DNA of 64,000 nucleotides from Pristionchus mayeri (taxonomy: Eukaryota > Nematoda > Chromadorea > Rhabditida > Neodiplogasteridae): the NCBI GenBank assembly GCA_036245805.1, contig BTRK01000005.1, forward strand, positions 36,251,469 through 36,315,468. Direction: 5' to 3'. Position numbers and translations under genes: made by a program. Positions 1 to 12,000 of this stretch are shown in pieces; position 1 is the first letter of the stretch, and each line of letters starts with the position of its first letter. The notes under the pieces were generated by a model. The model was given only the letters and a program-made list of their open reading frames with translations. It was not told the origin of the DNA and did no database searches.

Positions 1-3000
1 AATTTTCATTTATAATTGTTCACGCACATAACTCAAAGTGAGAAATATTTTTCAAGCACCAAATGTTACGGATAATTCGATTCTTTCGAAATAAATAGGA
101 ATAATCTCAAACCTTGAGGGAAGTGAGTCTGTATTGGTCAGCTAAAAGCATCTTCGTAGCATCATTTATTCCCTTCGACTGGATGAGATATTTATCACAC
201 TCCTTCATTACACGCTGTAATGAGCAATGATATAGATGGGCATAGAAAATAATGACGCTAACCTCCATCTGGAACCGATCGGCCAGCTTAAAAATATGCG
301 GCGCAGTGCGACCTTTAAGTAATGTTTGATGAATATAAAAATTTATAAAATTAAAAAAATACCAGTGATGTCGACATCTCGAGCATAGACCAACTGCAGA
401 AGGTCGAGGAATTCCTGAAAGAAAAATATTTTTACTGAACGAGAGCTTCATCTATTGATATATCTCGTTAATCTCCCACTGACTTCATAATTGATATCCT
501 TGATCTCTACTTCCTTCTTTCCCTTCTCTGCGAAGTTTTCGAAGAAGAGAGTCTTGAAAATTGGAGAATAGTCAGCCAGAATCTAAAAACATATATTTAC
601 AAAAAGAAATTTTAACGAGAAGGCATTTGTAAAAATAGATTTAAACGTTTCAAATGTTTTGAGCCATTCATAGCTCCCACCCCTCGACGTATAGGGGGTC
701 ATGGTCAAAAATCGATCGGTAGGTCAAGACTAAGTACCATAACCAATCGATAGTACAGTACACAAGGAAATACGTAAGTACGTACGTTGTTATGAGAACC
801 GTCTACTTGCCAGTAACCATAGCCGTTCATTCTACCGTTATGTATCCACCCGTTTCAAATCTAAAGCTCTATCCATCCCATCCATCGTGGCATTGGACGG
901 ATCCGGCATCACTAGTAATTCTCTAAAGGGTGAATCTCTTGCCGATTATTTCACTTCTGTATACACTCGTGATGACGGATCTCTTCCATCTTCCATCTTG
1001 CCCTACCCGCGTTTCTCAATCTATTCCCTTATCAGTCATCCTACCTCACGATGTCTCTTCTATTCTGAGGAAAGTATCTTCCTCTTGTTCTCTCACATCT
1101 GATTCCATCCCATCTATCATTTTTTTAAATTGCTTCCGATCCTTATCTACTCCTCTTGCGCATATTTTCAATTACAGTATTATGCTAGGTGATATTCCTT
1201 CCTTGTGGAAATCCTCAATTGTTATTCCAATCCCCAAAAATGCCTCTCCTTCCTCGGTCTCTAATTATCGTCCTATTAGTCTCACGCCCATTCCTTCCAA
1301 AATAATGGAAAGAATTCTCAAGCCAAAGATTATCCGTTGGTGTAACTTTCATAAGATCATCCCTCCCGAACAACACGGCTTTCTCAGTAAACGCTCTACT
1401 GTTACCAAACTATTAGAATGTACTCAGAGCCGGCGTGATTACTGTACTGATGTTGCATATATTGATCTAGCCAAAGCTTTTGATAAGGTCTCCCTTTCTA
1501 AGTTATTGTTCAAGTTGCAATTGCTAGGCATTCGTGGCTGTTTACTCAAATGGATTACAGGATATCTTACCAATAGGAACTTCAAAGTACGAATCAGCAG
1601 TTCTCTCTCTTCTGAGAGACAAGTGATCTCGGGCGTGCCACAGGGCACTGTTCTTGGGCCTCTCCTCTTTTTGCTATACACTTTCGATCTCCCTTCCGTT
1701 TTCTCCCCCTTTCCAAGACTAACTTGTCGGCTCTTTGCTGCTGACATCAAGCTCTTTACTACTTTTGATCTACTCTTTCCTTCCGACTCCCTCTCACAGC
1801 TTCAATCGGGGATTAATGGGTTCTTAGAATACTGCAAAAAATGCTAGTTAGAAGTTGCTGAAACAAAATGCAACGTCCTTCACATAGGCAAAAACAATCC
1901 CAAAACTAGCTATTCCTTAATCTCTTGCAATTTTGTAGTCACGAACTCAATTCGTGATCTAGGTGTCTTTATTGATCCTCTATTGAATTTTGACTCTCAT
2001 ATCCATACTGTTTGTCATAAGGCATCATCATTAGTTTATTTACTCTTCCGTAGTATCAGCTGCACTATCGTCGCCCCATATATATCAGCGTTCAAATCCT
2101 TCATTCTTCCCATACTAGAATATGCCTCTCCCGTCTGGTCACCCTCCTCATCTGGTCGTATTCACAAATTAGAAAAAGTCCAACATCTTTTTAGTAGACT
2201 ATTATATTATCGTTGCTCCCGAACTGATCTGTCTTTCCCCCCTTATTCTGATCGTTTAGCCCTTTACTCTCTACATTATCTTTATCGATTGTACCGTAAC
2301 CCAGTTCCACGGGTCAGAGCCGGTTCCTTGGGTCAAACATTTTTCTAAAATTGTCAAACATTTTTCTAAAAATCCTAAGTCGACTATAAAATTATTCTAC
2401 AGTAACGAGAGGTACGGTAGGAAAATTAAAAATAATTTTACTCTTGATTGTAAAATTTTGGAAAAATGTTTAGCCCAAGGATCTGACCCATGGAACTGGG
2501 TTACGGTAGTGACTTGGGTACTATATAATCGATTGGGCACGGTGCCAGGACTTTTTAAAAATATAGTTTGCGATATTCGCGGGTTACGGTATTAATATAC
2601 GGTATCAGGGTGTATCATATTCTCCTACCATATGTGTGCACGACATGATCGGGGGGGGGGGGGGGGGGGGGTACCCAACATGTTGGGTACCCCCCCCCCC
2701 CTCGACGTATCGACGTAGGTCATGGTGAAAATAGATAAAAGGTCATTGGTAGGTCAAGACTTAGTACCATAACAAATCGATAGTACAGTACACCCTGATA
2801 CCGTATATACCGTAACCCGCGAACATCGCAAACATTATTTTTGAAGTCCTGATACCGTGCCCAATCGATTGTACAGTACCCACGTCACTATAGTAGCCCA
2901 GTTCCATGGGTCGTATTCAGTTCCTTGGGTCAACCATTTTTCTAAAAATTCAAAATCGATAGTAAAATTATTTCAAAGTATCCTATCGTGTTTTTAATAA

Positions 3001-6000
3001 CTGTAGAGTCATGTTAAAATTCATTTAAGATTTTTAGAAAAATGTTTGACCCAAGGAACTGGGTTACGGTAGTGACTTGGGTACTGTATAATCGATTGGG
3101 CACGGTGCCAGGACTTTTTAAAAATATAGTTTGCGATATTCGCGGGTTACGGTATTCATATACGGTATCAGGGTGTACTGTACTATCAATTGGTTATGGT
3201 GCTTAGTCTTGACCTACCGATCGATTTTTGACCATGACCCCCTATACGTCGAGGGGGGTGCCCATCCGGATGGGCACCCCCCCCCCCCCCCCCGATACAA
3301 ACCCTGCCCACCTATGATTGAAACCCTCTGTGATACGAATGTACCTCCTTGGATACGTGCAGTTTCTTGTCTCCGATCATCAGAATGACGTCGCTCATTC
3401 TGTTAGGTGCAGAAAAGTTCTTCAGATCAGCGATCTGTTCGCCTCTTAAAATAATTACTAGTCAGTGTTTACTCGATAATTCCATGACGTTATTAAAATA
3501 GAGAAGCTGTACTACCTTTCCGCAGAGTTGATGCGAACAGCGAATTCCACAGTAAGAGTATCGTTGGAGACATAGTAGTTCTAAAAAATATTAAGCGATA
3601 ACACGATTACAGATTCATATAACACGGGTCTCCTGTAAAAGTGTAGGAGTGCTGGCTACTAGGAAACTTTTATATCACAGATTTCTATAAAACTTTGTTG
3701 ATGGGCACTATTGGGTTAAGAAGAAGTTCAATCCACTCAATTCAGTTTTTCGCAATTTTCCCTAAGAAGACGTGATTTAGCCGTTTGTGCTGCGTTGAGG
3801 AAGTTGTAGATCTCTCGAATGCGAACGAAATGAGAAAAAAGTACACTCTAGGGCAAAAATTGACTGAAATACGTCAATTTGACGCTGTAGGTAAAAAATC
3901 GATAATTTTAAGATTTCACCAAACTGAGTGGATTGACCTTCTTCTGACTCCCCAATACTGTACATTAATAAAGTTTAATATAAGTCTGTGATACAAAATA
4001 TTGTCTAGTAAAAACATCAGCCACCTTTCTTACACTTTTACAGGAGACCCGTGATACGTTAGATAAGTTTTTGCCATTATGTCAAGAGTTTAGTTGAACT
4101 CTTGTAGACAGTTCAAAGTTCTAACTATTCCCGTCCCCTTATCATCTGCTCATCTCTTCCCCCCCCCCCCCCCGCTCATTGCCCCCTCTCCCCTCGGCTC
4201 TAACTTCTATCCTCCCCCCTCTCGCCAGCGCAATGCGCAGAGAGGGGGGTATATAGCTGCCTCGTTTTCACTGTTTCTTCGCTTCACTTGCCCTGTCTAC
4301 TCAGATAAAGTTCCATTAACGTGACCCTACTTTTCTGAGTTTGACAGTACACCGACCACTAAGGTCCAAGCCGGTAGAAAACCCGAGCTGGAATTAGTAT
4401 ATGGTGCATCGGCTGACCAGGTGAAACACCCTGGCAACTTCCGAACCAGGTGAAACACCCTGGCAACTTCCGAACCAGGTGAAACACCCTGGAAACTTCC
4501 GAACCAGGTGAAACACCCTGGAAACTTCCGAACCAGGTGAAACACCCTGGAAACTTCCGAACCAGGTGAAACACCCTGGAAACTTCCGAACCAGGTGAAA
4601 CACCCTGACTACACTTCCGAACCAGGTGAAACACCCTGACTACACTTCCGAACCAGGTGCAACACCCTGGCTCGCAGTGTGAATCGAAGTCCCGCGTGGC
4701 AGCAATCGTTCTTCCAACTGGCTCTGAGATTAGATTGTCGGGATGACCGATCTCAGTGCTACGTTCCGTCGGGTTATCACGACCAAGAGGAACGCCCTCC
4801 CTCAGCTGTACGCTGATGTGGAATCGATCTCCACGAGCAATTCCGCTCTCGGCAATTCGGCGTCGAGTAGAAAGTACTACGATCTCCTCGGAAAGGCAAC
4901 GCGCCTCAGAGGAAAACTCGCGAGCTCTCTCGATGTGACCAAGGACACTGCCAAGAAATGGGAATCAGCACTGGAGGCTCTTGATGAGGATGGCAAGGAC
5001 ACCGCGACCGATGTTCTCGTGAAATACTTCACCGATTCATCGACGGAGAGCAAATCAATCGCCGCGATCGAAGCTGACGTCAAGGAACGACTTGCGGATC
5101 TGGATTCGGAGATCGCACTACTCAACCGAATGCTCGACGCGAGCTCTGCGACCCCTGCAGCGACATCCGCTCTGATGGGCGCTTCAGCGATACCGACTTC
5201 CGGTGGTACAGGCACGGATACCCTGACCAACTTACCGAACCATCTCGCTCCCAACACCGTTCCTCTTCCACAACTTACTACATTGACACTACCGAAGTTC
5301 AATGGAATGGATCACAAGGAATTCTGGACGGTGTTCTCCGATCTTATCGATAAGAAGGAACTCGGAGACGCGACGAAGCTGCGATACCTCGAGAGCACGC
5401 TCGAAGGCAAGGCCTTCGAACTCTTCCGACATCTGAGGAAGAGAGGCACTCCATACGCAGCGATAATCTCTCGCTTCCATACCGAATATGGACAAGATGA
5501 ATTCGCTCGCGAGCATCTCCTCGAGCAATGGAACATCTTCAAACCGAGGACGGATTCGCTCGACGACCAACTTAGTGCGGTGTATGAATGCGAAACGCTA
5601 CAGTACCAGCTTAAGGAGGTCGACGTTGATATGGACAGCAATCCATTCTTCGCTCTTGAGGTCACCAAGCGATTCCCTCTGCCTTCCCAACGGATTGTGT
5701 ACAAGGCGCAGCAAGAGAAGGATCGAAAGCTCACACTGTCCGAGATACTTGCTGCGTTAAAAAAGCACTTGACTGCGGAACAGTACATTCGAAATCACTG
5801 TCCGAAGAAGGGAAGAGACACGAAGGATAGAAGTGATCTCGCACCTGTCATGACCATCGCTAATGCTTCGACGAAGAAGGGGCGCTAGAAGCCAGTCCAC
5901 GACGATAGGAAGGCCCTGAATGGCGGAAAGATCGTGGGAGCTAAGCAGAATTGTCTCTTCTGTTCGAAGCATCTCAACCCCACTCGTTGCTTCGTCAAGC

Positions 6001-9000
6001 AATCCGAGAAGCGAGCTATCCTCATGTCGCAAGGTCGTTGCATGAAGTGCTTCGAGCATGGTCACACTGCTCACGACTGCAAGCAGCCTGACTGCTCTAT
6101 CTGTGGGAGAGAACACAGTTTCTCCGTCTGCTACGATTTCCAGCTTTCGTCGCGATCTGGCATGCACGAAGCTCGAAAGCATGAGAGTCGTCCTCCCCAT
6201 AGTTTCCAGAGGAAGCAATACTCTGGACCCCCATCGAGACCGACCGCAGAACGACCCGTCACCACCACAGTTACATCGGATCGAATCCGAATGCTCACTG
6301 GATCGACGAAGCTCCTGAATCCGATCAACGGACGAGAAGAGGATGCTGAAGTCTTTCTCGATTGTGGTGCCGCTGTGACGCTCATCAGTGAGACGAAGCG
6401 CATAGCATTGGGTCTTCGTACTCTTCGGAAAGAGTCGCTCGATCTCACAGGAGTGGGAGGTCGCTCAGATGGCATGAAGGAGTATGACATAGTCTCCGTG
6501 ACGGTTCCTTCCCTCAAGGGAAACTTGCAGATGGAAGCAATTGTATTTCCCGAACCGCTCACCAGTGAACTCCCTCAAGCACGTCTTTCGCGAGCAGACA
6601 AGCGTGTTCTGCGGAAGATGGATGTATGTCTGGCACAACCTATCGACAGTGACCGAAGAGTAACACCACATCTCCTGATCGGAGGCACCAGTTTCTATGA
6701 GGTGACTGGTATCGCCTCGTCTCGACTCCCCAGTGGACTTCTGACTGTGCCCACTGCTCTCGGAGTCATGATTGCTGGCGATCAGCAATTTCCTTCTTCT
6801 CAGAGCTCTGTTCCTATCTTTCCCATTATGGCACCGAATAATGCGGAAGATACAGAGACCGTTGACTCGAAGATCAACGCCTTCCTCGCTCTCGATACTG
6901 CTGGCCAAGAAGACCAGATGAGCACAGAGCAGAAGAGTAGAAGAGAGAAGGAACAGGAGATCAGCCGTTACTTCGCAGAGAATATCGAGTTCATCGACGG
7001 TTCGTATCACGCGAGATATGCCTTCAATGAGCAACTCGAGACTCTGACAGATGGATTCTCCCAAGCCTGGATCAGACTGAAGCAGCTGTACCGCAAGATT
7101 GGAGACAATCCAGAGACTCTGGCGCGGATCCAGCAGATCTTCCAGAAACAACTCGATGCCGGTCAGATGGAAGTCGTCCCTGCAGGAGAAGGAAGTGATG
7201 GCGTCATACGCTACATCCCTCTTCAAGTGGTGGTGAAGGAAAGCAGCGAGACGACTCCTTATCGTGTAGTGATCGATGCCTCTTCTCGTACGAAGAATGA
7301 GCCTTCTCTCAATGACTGCCTGGTAGGCCCAGGAGAGAATCTTCTCGATCACATCCCGCAGATGATCACTCGACTTCGACTGCATCACACACTGATGGCA
7401 GGAGATATCGAAAAGGCTTTTCTTCAGATCAAGATCTTCGAGGATCAAAGAGATCTCCTGCGAGTGCTTTGGTTGAAAGACCCTTCACAACCACCATCGA
7501 TGGATAATCTCCTAATCTTGAGATACTCATCAGCAGCATTCGGAATCAAGCAATCCCCATACATTTTGATGGCCACGATGCGGTATCACGCGGGGAAACG
7601 AGAAGCTGCGATCGATGAAGAATTCCGATCAATTGATGAGAGACTCGATTCTGAAGATCGAGATCCGACTGACGAAGAGATGGAAGAGATCTCTGATCTC
7701 AATCTCGAACGGATGATCCTGCGGGGGCTCACGAACAATTGCTACGTCGATAACTGCTTCTTCGAGTGCGACGAACAATCTGATCTGCCGAGAGTCTTCG
7801 CAAAGGCTAAGCAGGTGTTCCGAGCCATGGGAATGAATATTCGCGCTTTTTTCTCCTCCGACAACGACTTCATTCGATCCCTCGAAAAAGAGAATGGAGA
7901 TCAAGGACCAATTGGACGAACCAAGATCCTCGGACTACCGTACGATACCACTACCGATTCATGGATTGTTCAGTGTAGTCTGACTCAAGACGACAAACCT
8001 GCCACGAAGAGACGGATTCTCTCCCGACTGGCGGCGGTCTTCGACCCTATGGGCTTCCTCATCCCATTGCTCCTCCCACTCAAGATGTTCCTGCAGAAGG
8101 TGTTAATGCAATCCTATGGATGGGATCAACCTCTCAGTGAAGAAGATCAGCTGGAGTGGGTCAAACTGAGTTCAATGGTCGAGATGAAGGAACTGTGTCT
8201 CCCCCGAGCAATCTCTGTACCGACGGGACCGTTCCAACTCGTTCTTTTCACGGATGGATCCCACGCGGCAATGGGTGCTGTGGTGTACTTGTGGACGGAG
8301 GCAGGACCACGGTTCGTCATGGCACGAAATCAGCTGGCTCCGAGCAGGAGTCCGAAGACCACGCCCAAGCTCGAGCTACAGGCTCTCGTGATCGGCATGA
8401 ATCTTCTCCTCTACGTTGCGAAGGCTATCTCGAAAGAGCATCGACGCCGATTCCGATTCCAAGTCTTCACCGACGCAACGACTCTTCTCCACTGGATTCG
8501 AGCATACAGTGTCGATCAGGCGAACAGCAAATCACTGGGTGTCTACGTGATGAATCGCCTGAAGAAGATACGAGAGATTGAGGAGGAATTGAGGAACATA
8601 GCCGATCTGGGATATCGAATGAGGTCGAAAGATACGATCCGCTTCGATCAGTGGAACCGAGAACCCATCCGATCACGCCACCAGAGGTCTATCCGCGGCA
8701 GAGATGCAGGACCCTACTCACATCTGGTGGAGAGGACCTGACTGGTTGGCTCTCCCACCCGATCAGTGGAAGAAGGAACACTCGAACGCCCATTGGTCCG
8801 ATCAAGAGAACATACTCGAGAAAGCCATTGGCTCGACTCCCATCGTGGCGCTCTCTGCACCCGATCCTCCTGCGAATCGACAGACGAGGAAGAAGAAGAC
8901 TGACTCGATGCAGACTGAAGTCCAACCTCTCGAGCTGGTCAAGGTAGAGGACTACTCATCGTACGCCAAACTTCAACGAGTGACGGCGTTTGTACTACGA

Positions 9001-12000
9001 TTCATCAAGATGAAATGTCCGACATCTATGGCCCGTCTCACTTTCGCGTCTCATCCGAATGCTTCGGGACCTCCCTCTGCTGGCGAACTGGAGGAAGCGC
9101 GAATCGTATTACTCCGACAGCATCAATCAAGGAACACGAAGGAGATCGCCAAGCTCAAAGATTTCGGTCTCGAGTACGATACTCACGGTCTTCTGAGAGT
9201 GACCTCTGGTCGAATAGACCACGCTCTGATCGACGAAGAATCGAAGAAGCCAATCTTGCTCTTCCGAGAAGAGAACTCGTTGCCACGATTGATGATTCGC
9301 GACATGCACGGGACGCTATTCCACCGAGGTGCCGCTCATGTACTCGCAGAAATGCGCCGGAAGTACTGGCTGGTCAAGGGAAAGCAGGTCGTACGAACGG
9401 TACTCAAGGACTGTACTCTGTGCAAGCGAATGTACACGGCTTCGTACAAGTACCCACCCGCACCTCCTCTCCCACCCGAGCGTGTATGCGACTCTCGTCC
9501 GTTCCAGCATACGGGAATCGATTTCCTGGGACCAATCAGAGTAGCTTCGAGTGATGTGAGCAGTGGAGAATCTCCCAAGGCGTACGTCCTTCTCTGCACA
9601 TGCATGTTCACCAGACTGATTCATCTGGAAGTGACAAAGAGTCTCAGCACTCTCGCATTTATCAACGCGTTGGAGAGATTCGTCGCAAGAAGGGGCGCTC
9701 CAGAGACCCTCACCTCGGACAATGCGCCGACCTTCAAGATGACGAACCGACTGCTGAGAGAACGATTCGACGCCTTCCGATCGGACGAGCGAGTGCTTCA
9801 ATTCGTAGCGAGTCAGCAAATCCGATGGAACTGGATCACTGCACACTCTCCCTGGATGGGCGGCTTCTATGAACGCCTCGTGGGTAGCGTAAAAGCCGCT
9901 TTCAATAGCGCTTTCGGGAAGAAGACTCTCAGCCTTGATGATCTTCACACCCAGATGTGCAGAGTAGAAGCAGTCTTGAACAGTCGACCTCTCACTCACA
10001 TCGGCGCTGACCTACAGTCATCGCTCGAACTGCCCATTCTTCGGCCGTGTGACTTCATATCACCCAAGGTCAAACTTGCTCTACCAAGCGCGACGATCTC
10101 TCGCGAATCGCTGCTCGATCCGGACTTCGATCCCTCGCCGTCTACCGATGTTACGAGGAAGGAACTTCTCAAGCGATTGAACCAAACTGAAACCAATCTA
10201 GAGAAGTTCTGGAACGTCTTTCATTCGTTCTACCTCACCGAGTTGAGAGAACACGGACGGCTCCACCCTCTTCGACAGACTGGTGCTCACTGTGCGCAGC
10301 CTATTCCGTTTCCGGAGGAGATCATGCTCCTGGTGGATGACAACGTTTCGAGAGGAGACTGGAAGTTGGCCAGAGTACTGAGTTGCGACGGTCGAACTGT
10401 ACGGCTGATGTCGACTGCTGGCCGAGAGATCTCACGACCTATCAACAAAGTCGTGCCTCTCGAGATAGTGAGCTCAGATCGAGACGCGCCCACTAATACG
10501 GGAGATCCTCATCCAGCAGCTTCCACAGTGAGAAGGTCGAAGAGGCTCGCTGCTCGACGAAACCCGAGATGGTCTGATTCTGAATCTGAAGATGATCCCG
10601 TCGAGATCGACAGAGACAATGCTCGAAGAGGAGGGCGGATGATTTCACGCCTACCGCTCATTGGTGTATTCCCTCGTGGACAACCAGAGAGACGTAATGG
10701 TCCATGGAGCTTCAATGGGACTTTTTCCCTCCTCGGCATTCTGATGCTCTGCATGGCATCTACTTCTGCGCAATCGATCTCGTGCGACCGGAATTCTGTG
10801 ACTTTCCATCACAATGGAGAAGTGCCTGTCTACCAGCTCTGCAATGCAGAAGAATGCAAGAGAGTCACCTCCAGCAACGAGACTACCTTCGAGACTACAC
10901 ACTTCAGCGCCTCGAGTACCATGCACGGATTCACGGTACTCGTCAAGTACCTCGTAAATGGATCAGCAGTGATTCGCTCCCATGATTGCCCATCTTACGA
11001 CTTTTGCGATCATATCTCCTCCACATTCTGTCTGGTGGCATTGACGAATCCAGAGTGCAACATCGCCGCAGCCCTAGCCACGCTGGCGCTACTGCTGTAT
11101 CTGATCTGCTTGACGATCTACCAGATCTGTTTTTCGCCTGTGGTACTCGGCCGACCCCTTCAACTTGCCTGTACTTTCATGCAATGGCTGGGCGCAGCGA
11201 CAATATGCGGACTCTGGCGACTCATCTGTTGGCCTTTCTCGCGCCGTGCTCGCCGGAGAATGCCTATCGGCAGACAGAACTATCGCGTACTGCTCACGAT
11301 CGTCGTTCTCATCGTTCTCCCCCAAGTTCGAGGCTGTCCCGAAGTGCTCAGATTCAACTCGGAGTCGGAGACCTGCACTGGTACGAAGTGCGATACGATC
11401 ATGCACAGCCTGCTGAAGATCAACCCAGTATCGCGAGAAGCCTGCATCGGGATATCGAAGAACAACGTACTCGTCGGCGAAGTCAAGATGACCCTGCTAG
11501 CAACCGACGTGTACTGCCAGAAGAAGACACTAGGTGTGCATCGAGACGTTCGTGTGCAGTACATCTCAGAGAAGAGATGTGCCAGGATGGGTTCTTGCGT
11601 GAACACCAAGTGCTTGAACGTCTCCTCAGACAACATGATCCCGGAGCTGGCACGAGGAAACGACTTCCCGGGTCATACGCACTGCGTCGAGAGCTGTGGA
11701 GGTCTGGGATGTGACTGCCTGTTTCCTTCGAGCGGATGCTTGTTTTATCGTACCTTCGTGAAGCCAGTCTCCGAAGAAGTCTTCGAGACCTTCGAATGTT
11801 CAGAATGGAGTCCGGTAGTGACGATCATTCTTACGATCACTGTAGGAAATGAGACCACTTCCGATACTGTCCGACTGCTGCCAAACCAACGGAAGACAGT
11901 GCACGATCACAAGCTCGAACTGACCAACTTCGCTACGCCACCGTTCCCTCTTCTGAGCAAGAAGTTCATCACTGCACTCAAGAAAAAGAGAGTAGCTCTC

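Noticed and set aside
2650..2702. Assembly gap filler
   Set aside because: The G-run and C-run flank an exact palindrome and a similar structure recurs at 3253-3293, so it looks biological, though run lengths may be inexact.
4094..4324. Plus-strand 76-codon frame also seen at 14300
   Set aside because: It lies wholly inside the LTRs and is duplicated only because the LTRs are.
4327..4634. Three minus-strand frames with FHLVRKFPGCF repeats
   Set aside because: They are translations of the 29-bp tandem repeat in different frames (29 is not a multiple of 3).
4415..4670. CRISPR-like regular repeats
   Set aside because: Units are directly adjacent without unique spacers and lie in a retroelement leader.
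8640..8655. Programmed frameshift between RNase H and integrase
   Set aside because: No slippery heptamer or downstream stem was recognised, and this is not a usual recoding position; kept only as a finding to check.
10986..11714. 242-codon plus-strand frame inside env
   Set aside because: Shadow frame, Arg/Ser-rich, without motifs; the overlapping env frame has clear domains.
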